Positions 1-7,518 of a DNA stretch of 64,000 bases are shown in pieces (within the stretch, counting starts at the first letter, position 1; each line of letters opens with the position of its first letter). A model generated the notes under the pieces. That model was not told the origin of the DNA. It was given only the letters and a program-made list of their open reading frames with translations, and did no database searches. Made by a program: the position numbers and the translations under genes. The DNA is from Paenarthrobacter nicotinovorans (GTDB lineage: Bacteria; Actinomycetota; Actinomycetes; Actinomycetales; Micrococcaceae), in NCBI RefSeq assembly GCF_007670255.1, contig NZ_SZVS01000001.1, positions 186,001-250,000 of the forward strand, read 5' to 3'.

Positions 1-103
1 ACATCCAGCCACCAACATCGCGCAAGTACAGCCCGATGACTGTTCGCAGCAAGGACGGCGTACTCCCGGGCCGGGAGTCCATGTCGTCGAGGACGGCACT
101 CAC
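1..103 (-). CDS. PaaX-like transcriptional regulator, 5' end only
   Basis: Only the first 34 codons are in the window; the gene runs off the left edge. It starts at GTG (complement of 101-103), 7 bases after the kynU stop, with a GGAA ribosome-binding core just upstream. The peptide begins MSAVLDDMDSRPGS and continues SLLRTVIGLYLRDVGGW, which resembles the N-terminus of PaaX-type regulators of aromatic catabolism as I remember them. Its place as third gene of a kynA-kynU transcript suggests it controls tryptophan or anthranilate breakdown. The family call rests on a short stretch and is an inference. Confidence 0.5.
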   Translation of the reverse strand, partial: MSAVLDDMDSRPGSTPSLLRTVIGLYLRDVGGWM

Positions 104-110
104 TTCCGGC

Positions 111-1349
111 TCACAGCAGTTCGGTGAGGACGTCCCGGATGGCTGAAACCCCCAGCTCGACCTCGGCGAAGCTCGTGCTCAGCGGTGAAAGCCCGATGCG
201 GAGGCCATGCGGAGGCCTGAAGTCGGGAATGACGCCCTTCTCCCAGAGCCTGGCCGTGACGTCGGCGAAGAGCGGGTGGTCAACAGTGATGTGGGAACCA
301 CGCTCGGAGGCCTCACGCGGGCTCACGATCCGGGCACCCAGAGGGACCAGGAGTTCCTCGGAGAGGGCAATGGCGTACTCCGTGAGCTTGACCGACTTGT
401 CCCTGACGGCCTCCATCCCCACGGAGGCGATCAGTTCCACCATGTCCTTCAACGGCTGCATGGCCAGGACGGGCGGCGTGCCTGTGATGAAGCGTCGGAT
501 GCCCTGCGCCGGGCGGTACGCATCCGTCATCCCGAACGGATTGTCCGCGCCCATCCAGCCCCAGATGGGCTGCTGCAAATGTTCCTGCCGGGACGCATTG
601 ACGTAGGCGAAGGCGGGGGAGCCCGGGCCACCGTTGAGGTACTTGTAGGTGCAGCCGACGGCAAGGTCCACGCCCCAGGCGTCCAGCTCCATGGGCACCG
701 ATCCCACCGAATGGCACAGGTCCCACAGCATCAGTGCACCGGCCTCGTGCACCTTGGCCGTGATCCCCTCGGCGTCGGCAAGGAAGCCCGAGCGGTAGGC
801 AACGTGGCTGAGGACCACGACGGCGGTCCGCTCGCCCAGGAGGCCGTCCAGGTCAGCGGCGCGGACGCCGCTGGTGGGGTTGGCCGCGATCCACTTGATC
901 GTGGCCCCGCGTTCCTGTGCAATGCCTTCGATGATGAAACGGTCTGTCGGGAAGTTGTCGCGATCGATGATGATCTCGTCCCGGCCAGGCTGGGCATCCA
1001 CTGCCGCGCGGATCATTTTGTACAGCATGACGGACGTGGAGTCACCTACGGTGACCTGTCCGGGGGCCGCGCCGAGCGTGACCTCACCGATGCGGTCTCC
1101 GACGAGGGTCGGTTCGTCCATCCACTGTTCGTCCCATCCACGGATGAGGCGGCTGCCCCAGGCGTCATGAACGAATGAGGCGAGGTTCTCCGCCGTCGCC
1201 TTGAGTGGCCTGCCCAGCGAGTTGCCGTCCAGGTACGAGGTGAGCTGTTCGGCGTCGGGCGCGTAAAAGGCTTCACGCTGGGCGGCGAGGGGATCCGCCG
1301 CGTCCAGTTCTGCCGCCGTCGGCCATTGGGTCTGCTGTTCGGTGGTCAT
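111..1349 (-). CDS. kynU: kynureninase
   Basis: Kynureninase is a cytosolic PLP enzyme that splits L-kynurenine into anthranilate and alanine, downstream of tryptophan 2,3-dioxygenase. The 412-residue length fits the family. The PLP-binding lysine lies in CTYKYLNGGPG (about K236), with WDLCHSVGS upstream contributing to the cofactor pocket. I chose the second of two adjacent ATGs because an AGGAG box (complement of 1355-1359) is 5 bases away; an upstream GTG at 1376 would add 9 residues. It follows kynA by about 30 bases, so the two are one transcript. No kynurenine formamidase lies between them. Confidence 0.92.
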   Translation of the reverse strand: MTTEQQTQWPTAAELDAADPLAAQREAFYAPDAEQLTSYLDGNSLGRPLKATAENLASFVHDAWGSRLIRGWDEQWMDEPTLVGDRIGEVTLGAAPGQVTVGDSTSVMLYKMIRAAVDAQPGRDEIIIDRDNFPTDRFIIEGIAQERGATIKWIAANPTSGVRAADLDGLLGERTAVVVLSHVAYRSGFLADAEGITAKVHEAGALMLWDLCHSVGSVPMELDAWGVDLAVGCTYKYLNGGPGSPAFAYVNASRQEHLQQPIWGWMGADNPFGMTDAYRPAQGIRRFITGTPPVLAMQPLKDMVELIASVGMEAVRDKSVKLTEYAIALSEELLVPLGARIVSPREASERGSHITVDHPLFADVTARLWEKGVIPDFRPPHGLRIGLSPLSTSFAEVELGVSAIRDVLTELL

Positions 1350-1380
1350 CATTTCTCCTGCGGGAATGTGTGGCACGCTG

Positions 1381-2250
1381 CTAATTGCCGATCTCGGTAC
1401 GGACGGCGTAGAGCTCGGGGAAGAACGTCAGGTCCAAAGCACGTTTGAGGAAGTCCACGCCGGAGGACCCGCCCGTGCCCACTTTGAATCCGATGGTGCG
1501 TTGAACGGTCCGTAGGTGGCGGAAACGCCAGGCCTGGAAGTTGTCCTCGATGTCCACAAGGTCCTCGCAGGCCTCATAGAGCCCCCACGGAGTGTCATCG
1601 GACTCGTAGATTTTCTGGAAGACGGGGACCAGGCCCTCGTGGAAGGTCCACGGTTCGCTCGTGTCTCTCTCGAGAATGTCGGCGGGGATGTCATAGCCTG
1701 CCCGGGACAACACAGCCAGGAAAGCGTCGTACAGCGTAGGTTCTTCCAGGAGCGTGCTGAGTAAGGCATGGGCTTCCGGTTCACTTTCGAAGACCCGCAG
1801 CATCCCCCGGTTCTTGTTGCCCAGCAGGAATTCCACTCCGCGGTACTGATACGACTGGAAACCCGATGAACTGCCCAGGAATCCACGGAACTGGGCATAT
1901 TCGCGCGGGGTCAGGGTGCCCAGGACCGACCATTGCTCGGTCATGGTGCGTTGGATGGCCTTGACGCGCGCAATGCATTTGAGCGCCTTGCCCAGGTTGT
2001 CGGCGTCGAAAAGCCGCCGCGCCTCCAGCAGCTCATGGAGCACCAGTTTGAGCCAGAGTTCACTGGTCTGGTGCTGGATGATGAAGAGCAATTCGTCGTG
2101 GTGTTCCGGCTCGCTCAAGGGGTGCTGCGAGGTGAGCAGGCGGTCAAGGTCCAAGTATCCGCCATAGGACATGGCGTGCCGGAAATCGGTGCGGACGGAG
2201 TCCTCGATGTCGCGGACATTGCGTGGGGGATGGACTGGGGGCTTTTCCAT
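1381..2250 (-). CDS. kynA: tryptophan 2,3-dioxygenase
   Basis: This cytosolic heme enzyme opens the indole ring of L-tryptophan to N-formylkynurenine, the first step of the kynurenine pathway. The protein has 289 residues. The substrate region HQTSELWLKL and the C-terminal block WRFRHLRTV (axial heme histidine about H245) followed by GTGGSSG (about 258-264) are family hallmarks. The start is ATG 2250. There is no Shine-Dalgarno sequence; instead a -10 box TATTCT lies exactly 6 bases upstream, so the message is probably leaderless. First gene of the kynA-kynU-regulator transcript. Confidence 0.95.
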   Translation of the reverse strand: MEKPPVHPPRNVRDIEDSVRTDFRHAMSYGGYLDLDRLLTSQHPLSEPEHHDELLFIIQHQTSELWLKLVLHELLEARRLFDADNLGKALKCIARVKAIQRTMTEQWSVLGTLTPREYAQFRGFLGSSSGFQSYQYRGVEFLLGNKNRGMLRVFESEPEAHALLSTLLEEPTLYDAFLAVLSRAGYDIPADILERDTSEPWTFHEGLVPVFQKIYESDDTPWGLYEACEDLVDIEDNFQAWRFRHLRTVQRTIGFKVGTGGSSGVDFLKRALDLTFFPELYAVRTEIGN

Positions 2251-2284
2251 GCAACGAGAATATCATTTGCATGACGAACGTCAA
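2251..2284 (-). promoter_or_regulatory. kynA promoter with overlapping inverted repeat
   Basis: On the minus strand, -35 TTGACG (complement of 2279-2284) and -10 TATTCT (complement of 2257-2262) are 16 bases apart. The ATG follows after 6 bases. A perfect inverted repeat TGACG-AA-CGTCA (2272-2283) covers the -35 box, a good position for a repressor. That the PaaX-like gene product binds here is a guess. Confidence 0.65.
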
Positions 2285-2374
2285 GGGATTGATTTTTCCG
2301 GTAGGAGCGTCCGGTCAGGCAGCGTTCCCGTAGGCTGGCTTCAACCGTTGGGGAAGGGGACGCATGAGGATTCC

Positions 2375-2884
2375 ATGGAGGGCACCGTGACACCGGTATC
2401 CATCTATCTGGACGTCGACGGCGTGGTGAACCCCTTTAGTCCGATGGGCGCCACAGACTGGGGCAGCGAATGGAGCACCGCCGACGCCGGCATCCTGGAG
2501 GTGGCCTTTGCGCCAGAGGCCGTCGCGGAGCTCAACGCCCTCGCCGAACATCCGGCCGCCCGCTTTGTGTGGCTGACGACATGGGAACATTTGGCCCCGG
2601 AGTTTCTGTGCCCGGCCATAGGTCTCAACGGCCGCGATTGGCCTGTGTTGTCCAGCCAGGGCTGGGACCAGGGGCCGGAATGGTGGAAGCTGGTGGCCCT
2701 GCAAAAGGATCTGGCAGCCAGCGGGAGCCAGCGCTTCGCCTGGGTCGACGACCAGCTCAGCCAGGAGTCCGACGCACGCTCGTGGGCGGAATACCAACAG
2801 GACCGTGTGCTGTGCATCTCACCCGATCCCCGCAAGGGGTTGAGCCGCGCCGAACTTGCGGCTGTCCGCAGCTACCTCGGTTGA
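2375..2884 (+). CDS. HAD-like hypothetical protein (SAK-type HAD)
   Basis: A 169-residue protein opening with YLDVDGVVNPFSP, a HAD motif I (DVDG) near the N-terminus, followed by FVWLTTWE (motif II-like Thr) and FAWVDDQLS (motif IV-like Asp pair). The small size and spacing resemble the HAD domain family associated with nucleic-acid-repair proteins (HAD_SAK type), but the substrate is unknown. I chose ATG 2375 because GAGGA at 2366-2370 precedes it; the frame is open further upstream without support. A TAGGCT at 2331-2336 is a possible -10 box. It is transcribed divergently from kynA. Confidence 0.7.
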   Translation: MEGTVTPVSIYLDVDGVVNPFSPMGATDWGSEWSTADAGILEVAFAPEAVAELNALAEHPAARFVWLTTWEHLAPEFLCPAIGLNGRDWPVLSSQGWDQGPEWWKLVALQKDLAASGSQRFAWVDDQLSQESDARSWAEYQQDRVLCISPDPRKGLSRAELAAVRSYLG

Positions 2885-3062
2885 ATCCCGGACCGCAGTC
2901 GTTTGGCCCCTCGGTGTATGGCACGTAGGATTCTTAAGGTTTCAAGCCCGCCAGAGTGAATCCCGCAAGCAGGGTCAGTTGAACACTTGCTGAACTATGC
3001 TGTGGATGGCAGGTATGGGGAAGTGGAACTGCTGAACGTCGACTCTGCAGATTGGGCAACAG

Positions 3063-4268
3063 GTGGATATCACCTTCATGGTCGCGCTGGTAATAGCGTT
3101 GGCCCTATTCTTTGACTTCACCAACGGCTTTCACGACACAGCCAATGCGATGGCCACGCCTATCGCTACGGGGGCGATCAAGCCCAAAACGGCCGTTGCC
3201 TTGGCCGCGGTCCTCAACCTCGTGGGTGCCTTCCTCTCAACGGAAGTGGCCAAGACCATTTCAGGCGGGCTGATCCGGGAAGGTTCCGACGGAATCCACA
3301 TAACCCCGGACATTATCTTTGCCGGCCTTATGGGCGCAGTCCTGTGGAACATGATCACTTGGCTCAAGGGCCTGCCGTCGAGTTCCTCGCACGCACTCTT
3401 CGGCGGGCTTATCGGCGCCGCGGTAGTGGGCATCGGTTTCCACTCCATCAACTTTGAAACAGTTCTGCAGAAGGTCATCCTTCCCGCAGTCTTTGCACCG
3501 CTCATTGCCGGTGGCGTGGCGTACATCTGTACCCGGCTGGCCTATGCGCTTACCTCCAGGCACGATCCTGAAACCGGCGACAAGCTCACCCAGAAGCGCG
3601 GCGGTTTCCGGACCGGACAGATCTTCACCTCCAGCCTCGTGGCCTTGGCCCACGGTACCAACGACGCCCAGAAGACCATGGGCATCATTACTTTGGTCCT
3701 CATCGCGGGCGGAACGCAGGCCCCGGGCAGCGGACCGCAGTTCTGGGTCATCGCAGCATGTGCCTTCGCCATCGCCATCGGTACCTACGCGGGCGGCTGG
3801 CGCATCATACGCACCATGGGATCCGGCCTGACGGAGGTCAAGCCTGCCCAGGGGTTCTCCGCAGAAACAAGCACCGCCTCCGCGATCCTCGCCTCTTCGC
3901 ACCTCGGCTTTGCTCTCTCCACTACCCAGGTTGCCTCGGGTTCAGTGATCGGCTCCGGGCTTGGCCGAAAGGGTACCTCCGTCCGCTGGGGCACAGCCGG
4001 CAAGATCGCGTTGGGCTGGCTCTTTACCCTTCCGGCATCCGCCATCGTTGGTGCGCTGACCGCCCTGCTCGTGGGAGCCGGGACCGTGGGCGTCATCATC
4101 GCCGCCGTGGTCGGGACGGCAGCAATCCTGTTCATGTTCGTCGTTTCCCGCAAATCGCACGTCGGACACCACAACGCCGTCGAGGTTGAAGAAGCCGGCC
4201 ACGCCGTCAGGTTCCGCAAGAAGAAGAAGTCACGAAAGACCACCCCGAGCAAGGACGTGCAGCGATGA
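3063..4268 (+). CDS. PiT-family inorganic phosphate transporter
   Basis: A 401-residue membrane protein with about ten hydrophobic segments. It carries the duplicated PiT signature: FDFTNGFHDTANAMATP near residues 17-33 and LAHGTNDAQKTMGI near residues 195-208. Family members move phosphate as metal-phosphate with protons or sodium across the cytoplasmic membrane. The C-terminus is a basic cytoplasmic tail (RFRKKKKSRK). The start is GTG 3063; ATG 3078 is an alternative 5 codons in. The stop overlaps the next gene by 4 bases (ATGA). No PhoU-like DUF47 gene is adjacent, unlike many PiT loci. Confidence 0.9.
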   Translation: MDITFMVALVIALALFFDFTNGFHDTANAMATPIATGAIKPKTAVALAAVLNLVGAFLSTEVAKTISGGLIREGSDGIHITPDIIFAGLMGAVLWNMITWLKGLPSSSSHALFGGLIGAAVVGIGFHSINFETVLQKVILPAVFAPLIAGGVAYICTRLAYALTSRHDPETGDKLTQKRGGFRTGQIFTSSLVALAHGTNDAQKTMGIITLVLIAGGTQAPGSGPQFWVIAACAFAIAIGTYAGGWRIIRTMGSGLTEVKPAQGFSAETSTASAILASSHLGFALSTTQVASGSVIGSGLGRKGTSVRWGTAGKIALGWLFTLPASAIVGALTALLVGAGTVGVIIAAVVGTAAILFMFVVSRKSHVGHHNAVEVEEAGHAVRFRKKKKSRKTTPSKDVQR

Positions 4269-4486
4269 AATGGTTGGAACTGCTGCAGGTGGCCGGCGTG
4301 ACGCTGGTAGCCGCCGTGACGCTCGTCGTGCTCTATTCGTTGGGCGTCCGGCTCACTGCGATAGCCGGTGACATCCAGCACAAGTCACCTGTCCTGGTGC
4401 GCTCCCTGGCCTACGTTTGCTTTGGCCTCTGCGGCGTCGCCGTGTTGTTCGGCATCTACCTGATTGTTCCGTACTTCGGAAAGTAG
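4265..4486 (+). CDS. small two-helix membrane protein
   Basis: A 73-residue protein that overlaps the phosphate transporter stop by 4 bases and so is translationally coupled to it. It has two hydrophobic segments (about residues 8-27 and 47-70) separated by a short polar loop (DIQHKSP). No known family is recognised. The tight coupling suggests an accessory subunit or regulator of the transporter, which is an inference from position only. Confidence 0.75.
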   Translation: MKWLELLQVAGVTLVAAVTLVVLYSLGVRLTAIAGDIQHKSPVLVRSLAYVCFGLCGVAVLFGIYLIVPYFGK

Positions 4487-4582
4487 CACTGTCTCTGGCA
4501 GCAAGGTCCATTCGGGAGAATAATCAGCTGTGTAGCCATGCGTATGGCTGCGTGGTTGTGGTCCGGCAGATATGGGGCTGTC

Positions 4583-5560
4583 ATGATGTGCCCTTCCCGA
4601 AGCAGCGTTTTCGGACTGGCGCTGGTGCTGGTGCTGGCCCTTGCAGCGTGCTTGCCGCCCTCTTCCGAGGGGCTGTCACCGCAGCAGGGTTCCAGTGCCC
4701 CGGCGGCCAGCACCCCGGGCCCGAACAGTTCCACCATTGGCGCCCCGACGGCGGTCCAGCCAGCCGGTCCGGCCGGCCCCGGAGCCCCGCAGGAAAACGC
4801 GCCGGTTGTTCGATGGATTCCCGTAGGCCCGATCGGGCCCAACGACCCCACAGCCGGCCAGCGCTACCTCCTGCTCCAGCAGTTCCAGTGTGACGCCTTG
4901 GCCCGAAGCGTGGAGGGCGCCGGGGACGACGCTGTCTGGCTGGCGGGGGCCGCCGTCTGCCGTGCTGTTCTCAGCGGCAAGGCCGAGGATTGGGAAAGGG
5001 CATCGAATGCTGTTTCTGCCACCCCACGGATCCCGGAAAACCAGTGCCTCGAGTTCAGGGTCGCGGCCATGTCGGCCATGATGGTGGCCCAACACCGCAG
5101 CAGCGCGAACGGCGTTCTCACGGTGGAACCCGGTGTGGGGGAAGCATGTCCCCGCCAACTGCGCGGTTTGACCGTGGTGGACGAGCAGTTCAGGCCCGTG
5201 CCGGGAACACCCCGCGCGTCCGGTCCCAGTACCGGGGGCACGATAGTCCGCCTTGACGGCTACTACGTCCGCATTGGCGAGGTCCTGTTCGACGGTGTGC
5301 CCGCAGACGCCGAGTTCGTGGGCGACAGGGAAGATTACGGGACAGTGTATTTGCGCATGCCTCCTGCGAATGGACGCGCCTCCATTCGGATTTCAGTGAC
5401 GGACACTGTGGACATTGCAGGGGCAGCCACTTTCTTCTATGACAACACCGCATCGCCTTCCGGTACGGCGGGAACCGGTACCCCGGCGACAGGTATACCG
5501 GGCCCCTCAAGCCAGCCATCGACGTCGGCTGGTGAATCTTCCTCCACGGCATCACCGTGA
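4583..5560 (+). CDS. lipoprotein with C-terminal IPT/TIG-like domain
   Basis: A 325-residue exported lipoprotein. The signal peptide ends in the lipobox LALAAC (Cys23). It is followed by a Pro/Ser/Thr/Ala-rich linker (about 25-75), a middle domain with four cysteines that could form disulfides, and a region around 215-285 that looks like an IPT/TIG immunoglobulin-like fold. A low-complexity Thr/Ser/Pro tail ends the protein. I chose the paired ATGs at 4583/4586 because they give a proper signal peptide; an upstream ATG at 4538 would add 15 residues before it. The stop overlaps the next gene by 4 bases. Function unknown. Confidence 0.7.
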   Translation: MMCPSRSSVFGLALVLVLALAACLPPSSEGLSPQQGSSAPAASTPGPNSSTIGAPTAVQPAGPAGPGAPQENAPVVRWIPVGPIGPNDPTAGQRYLLLQQFQCDALARSVEGAGDDAVWLAGAAVCRAVLSGKAEDWERASNAVSATPRIPENQCLEFRVAAMSAMMVAQHRSSANGVLTVEPGVGEACPRQLRGLTVVDEQFRPVPGTPRASGPSTGGTIVRLDGYYVRIGEVLFDGVPADAEFVGDREDYGTVYLRMPPANGRASIRISVTDTVDIAGAATFFYDNTASPSGTAGTGTPATGIPGPSSQPSTSAGESSSTASP

Positions 5561-6441
5561 GCGACGTCCCCGCGGCCACCGATGGCAGCAGTACCCGCTG
5601 GAAGCGGACCCTCGAGGTGCTCTCGGTGGTGGGTCCGCCGCTGACGGTGGTCACGGCCTTGCTGGTCTACTTCGGGTGGGCGCGCACCGATGCCCAAGCC
5701 AAGTCCATGGGATTGGACGTCAGCCTGTTTGGCTATACGGTCCAGGACTTCATCTTGAGGAGCATCCAGTCCCTGTTCCAGCCGCTGGCCTGGCTGGCAG
5801 TGATCGGCCTGCTCTGGCTCATGCTCGACCGTGCCGTGGCCCACGTCCTTGAATCACCCCGGCACAGGAAGCCGGTGATGGTCTCCGCTACTGTGCTTCT
5901 CCTTCTGGGCTTCATCTTTGCCGCCGTCATGTGGATCGTTGTGACGGCCCGCCCTGGACAAAGTGTGCTTTATGCGCCGTTTCTGATCGCGGCCGGACTG
6001 GTGGTGGGCTCGTGGGGCCTTGGCGTTCGACGCCGGGCAGCCGGGTTGGCCGTCCAGGGCGGCCAACCCGGTCGGCGGGGAATCGAAGGGTGGCTGGTGT
6101 TTGTCCTGGTCACGCTGCTTCTGTTCTGGGGCACGTCCGACTACGCGCAGGCGCTGGGCAGGGGAGCGGCCATCGACTACCAGGAACGTGCCCACCTGCT
6201 GCCCACCGCCGTCGTGTACAGCAAAGAGCGGTTGGCCGTCACGGTGCCGAACGTCAAGGAAGAGGCGGCCGGGACGGAAGCAGCTCCGTTGTACCGTTAC
6301 ACCGGTCTTCGCCTGCTGGTAGTCAGCGGTGGACGGATCTTCCTGCTGAATGACGGATGGTCGTTGGAACGGGGACGGGTAGTGGTTCTGCCGGACAACG
6401 GCAGCGTCCGCGTGGAGTATGGGAACCCTGCTTCGGACTGA
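5557..6441 (+). CDS. membrane protein of unknown function
   Basis: A 294-residue protein starting at GTG 5557, overlapping the lipoprotein stop by 4 bases, so the two are co-translated. It has about five transmembrane segments (roughly residues 23-43, 65-88, 107-130, 137-155 and 178-196) and then a 95-residue C-terminal soluble domain predicted outside, ending in beta-rich sequence. I recognise no family. The lipoprotein plus membrane-protein arrangement suggests a two-part envelope complex. Confidence 0.7.
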   Translation: MSDVPAATDGSSTRWKRTLEVLSVVGPPLTVVTALLVYFGWARTDAQAKSMGLDVSLFGYTVQDFILRSIQSLFQPLAWLAVIGLLWLMLDRAVAHVLESPRHRKPVMVSATVLLLLGFIFAAVMWIVVTARPGQSVLYAPFLIAAGLVVGSWGLGVRRRAAGLAVQGGQPGRRGIEGWLVFVLVTLLLFWGTSDYAQALGRGAAIDYQERAHLLPTAVVYSKERLAVTVPNVKEEAAGTEAAPLYRYTGLRLLVVSGGRIFLLNDGWSLERGRVVVLPDNGSVRVEYGNPASD

Positions 6442-6442
6442 C

Positions 6443-6448
6443 TAGTCT
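6443..6448 (+). promoter_or_regulatory. -10 box for DHFR-like gene
   Basis: TAGTCT ends 6 bases before ATG 6455, directly after the upstream stop codon. There is no Shine-Dalgarno sequence, so a leaderless transcript is likely. Confidence 0.55.
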
Positions 6449-6454
6449 GGGGCC

Positions 6455-7006
6455 ATGTCGACCTTCCAGTACTACGTAGCTTCCACCATCGACGGTTTCA
6501 TCGCATCACCGGATGACGACCTTGGCTGGCTCATGCAGTTCGAAAGCGTTGACGGCGTGAACGAGGGCATCGAGTCGTTCATGGCCGGCGTTGGCTGCAT
6601 CGCCATGGGCGGGGACACCTACCGATGGCTCATGGAGCACCAGCCGGACACCTGGCCCTACCCGAACATCCCGTGCTGGGTCTTTACGCACCACGAGTAC
6701 TCCGCCCCCGCCGGTGCTGACATTGCTTTTGTCCGGGGCGACGTCAGGGAGTTCGCCCCGGACCTGCTCAAGGATGCCGGCCCGAAGAATGTCTGGTTGC
6801 TCGGTGGCGGGGAACTCGTGGCACAGTTTGCGGACGCCGGCCTGCTCGAGGAGATCATCGTCACTGTCGTGCCGGTCGTTTTGGGCGCGGGGAAGCCGCT
6901 CTTGCCGCTCAAGGGCCCGACGCCGCCCCTTGAGTTGGTCTCGTCCAGGATCCTTGGCGGGGCCGCGGCAGAGTTGCATTACAGGCTGCCGCGACGCCCA
7001 CGTTGA
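6455..7006 (+). CDS. dihydrofolate reductase family protein (RibD C-terminal type)
   Basis: A 183-residue cytosolic protein of the DHFR-like superfamily related to the RibD reductase domain. The opening YYVASTIDGFIASPDDDLGW, the GGDTYRW segment (about residues 52-58) and VWLLGGGELVAQF (about 112-124, nucleotide-binding glycines) are typical. Members probably reduce a pterin- or pyrimidine-like substrate with NADPH; the true substrate is unknown. It is not the essential FolA enzyme. It ends 28 bases before the convergent thioesterase stop. Confidence 0.8.
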   Translation: MSTFQYYVASTIDGFIASPDDDLGWLMQFESVDGVNEGIESFMAGVGCIAMGGDTYRWLMEHQPDTWPYPNIPCWVFTHHEYSAPAGADIAFVRGDVREFAPDLLKDAGPKNVWLLGGGELVAQFADAGLLEEIIVTVVPVVLGAGKPLLPLKGPTPPLELVSSRILGGAAAELHYRLPRRPR

Positions 7007-7034
7007 CCGCCGGGTCCACTGCCGGCAGAGCGAT

Positions 7035-7499
7035 TCAGCGGCGGTTGTCCCGGATCATGTTGGTGATGCGGGCAGTAGAGAGCCTGCGGCCCAACTCGTC
7101 AGCGATGACAATCTCATGCGTGGCCAACGTGCCGCCGAGGTGGATGGCGGTGCAGGTTCCCGTCACAATGCCCGTTGCCACGGAACGGTGGTGGGTAGCG
7201 CCCACTTCGATACCCACAGCGTGGCGCCCCCTGCCCGCGTGCAATGAGGCTGCGAAAGACCCCAGGGTTTCTGCCAGCACAACGTGCGCCCCGCCGTGGA
7301 GGATGCCCGCCACCTGCGTGTTGCCCTCAACCGGCATGGTTGCCACCATGCGTTCTGCGCTCATCTCGGTGAAGCGGATTCCCATTTTCACCACGAGCGA
7401 CCCCACTCCGTGCGCGGAAAGCCAATCGTGGAACTCTTCGGGCACACCGGCCTCGTTCAGTTGGTCCACAAAGCTGTTCGGCGTGAAATTGTCCATCAT
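7035..7499 (-). CDS. PaaI-like hotdog-fold thioesterase
   Basis: A 154-residue acyl-CoA thioesterase of the PaaI/YdiI hotdog family. The motif GILHGGAHVVLAETLGS (about 65-81) holds the active-site HGG and acidic residue, and VGIEVGATHHRSV follows on the core helix/strand. The substrate is unknown; the family hydrolyses aromatic or short acyl-CoA. I set the start at the tandem ATG of MMDNFTPNSF (7499); longer upstream reading would run into polA. It is divergent from polA with only 19 bases between start codons, and convergent with the DHFR-like gene. Confidence 0.8.
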   Translation of the reverse strand: MMDNFTPNSFVDQLNEAGVPEEFHDWLSAHGVGSLVVKMGIRFTEMSAERMVATMPVEGNTQVAGILHGGAHVVLAETLGSFAASLHAGRGRHAVGIEVGATHHRSVATGIVTGTCTAIHLGGTLATHEIVIADELGRRLSTARITNMIRDNRR

Positions 7500-7505
7500 G
7501 CCAAC

Positions 7506-7511
7506 TAGGCT
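7506..7511 (+). promoter_or_regulatory. polA -10 box
   Basis: TAGGCT lies 7 bases upstream of the polA GTG within the 19-base divergent gap. Its CTAG core is palindromic, so the thioesterase promoter must overlap it. Confidence 0.5.
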
Positions 7512-7518
7512 GGCACCT

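Noticed and set aside
7003..7518. An open frame of 172 codons joined to the N-terminus of polA.
   Set aside because: It overlaps the well-supported thioesterase gene on the other strand, its sequence has no family resemblance, and polA has a GTG with a -10 box at 7519.
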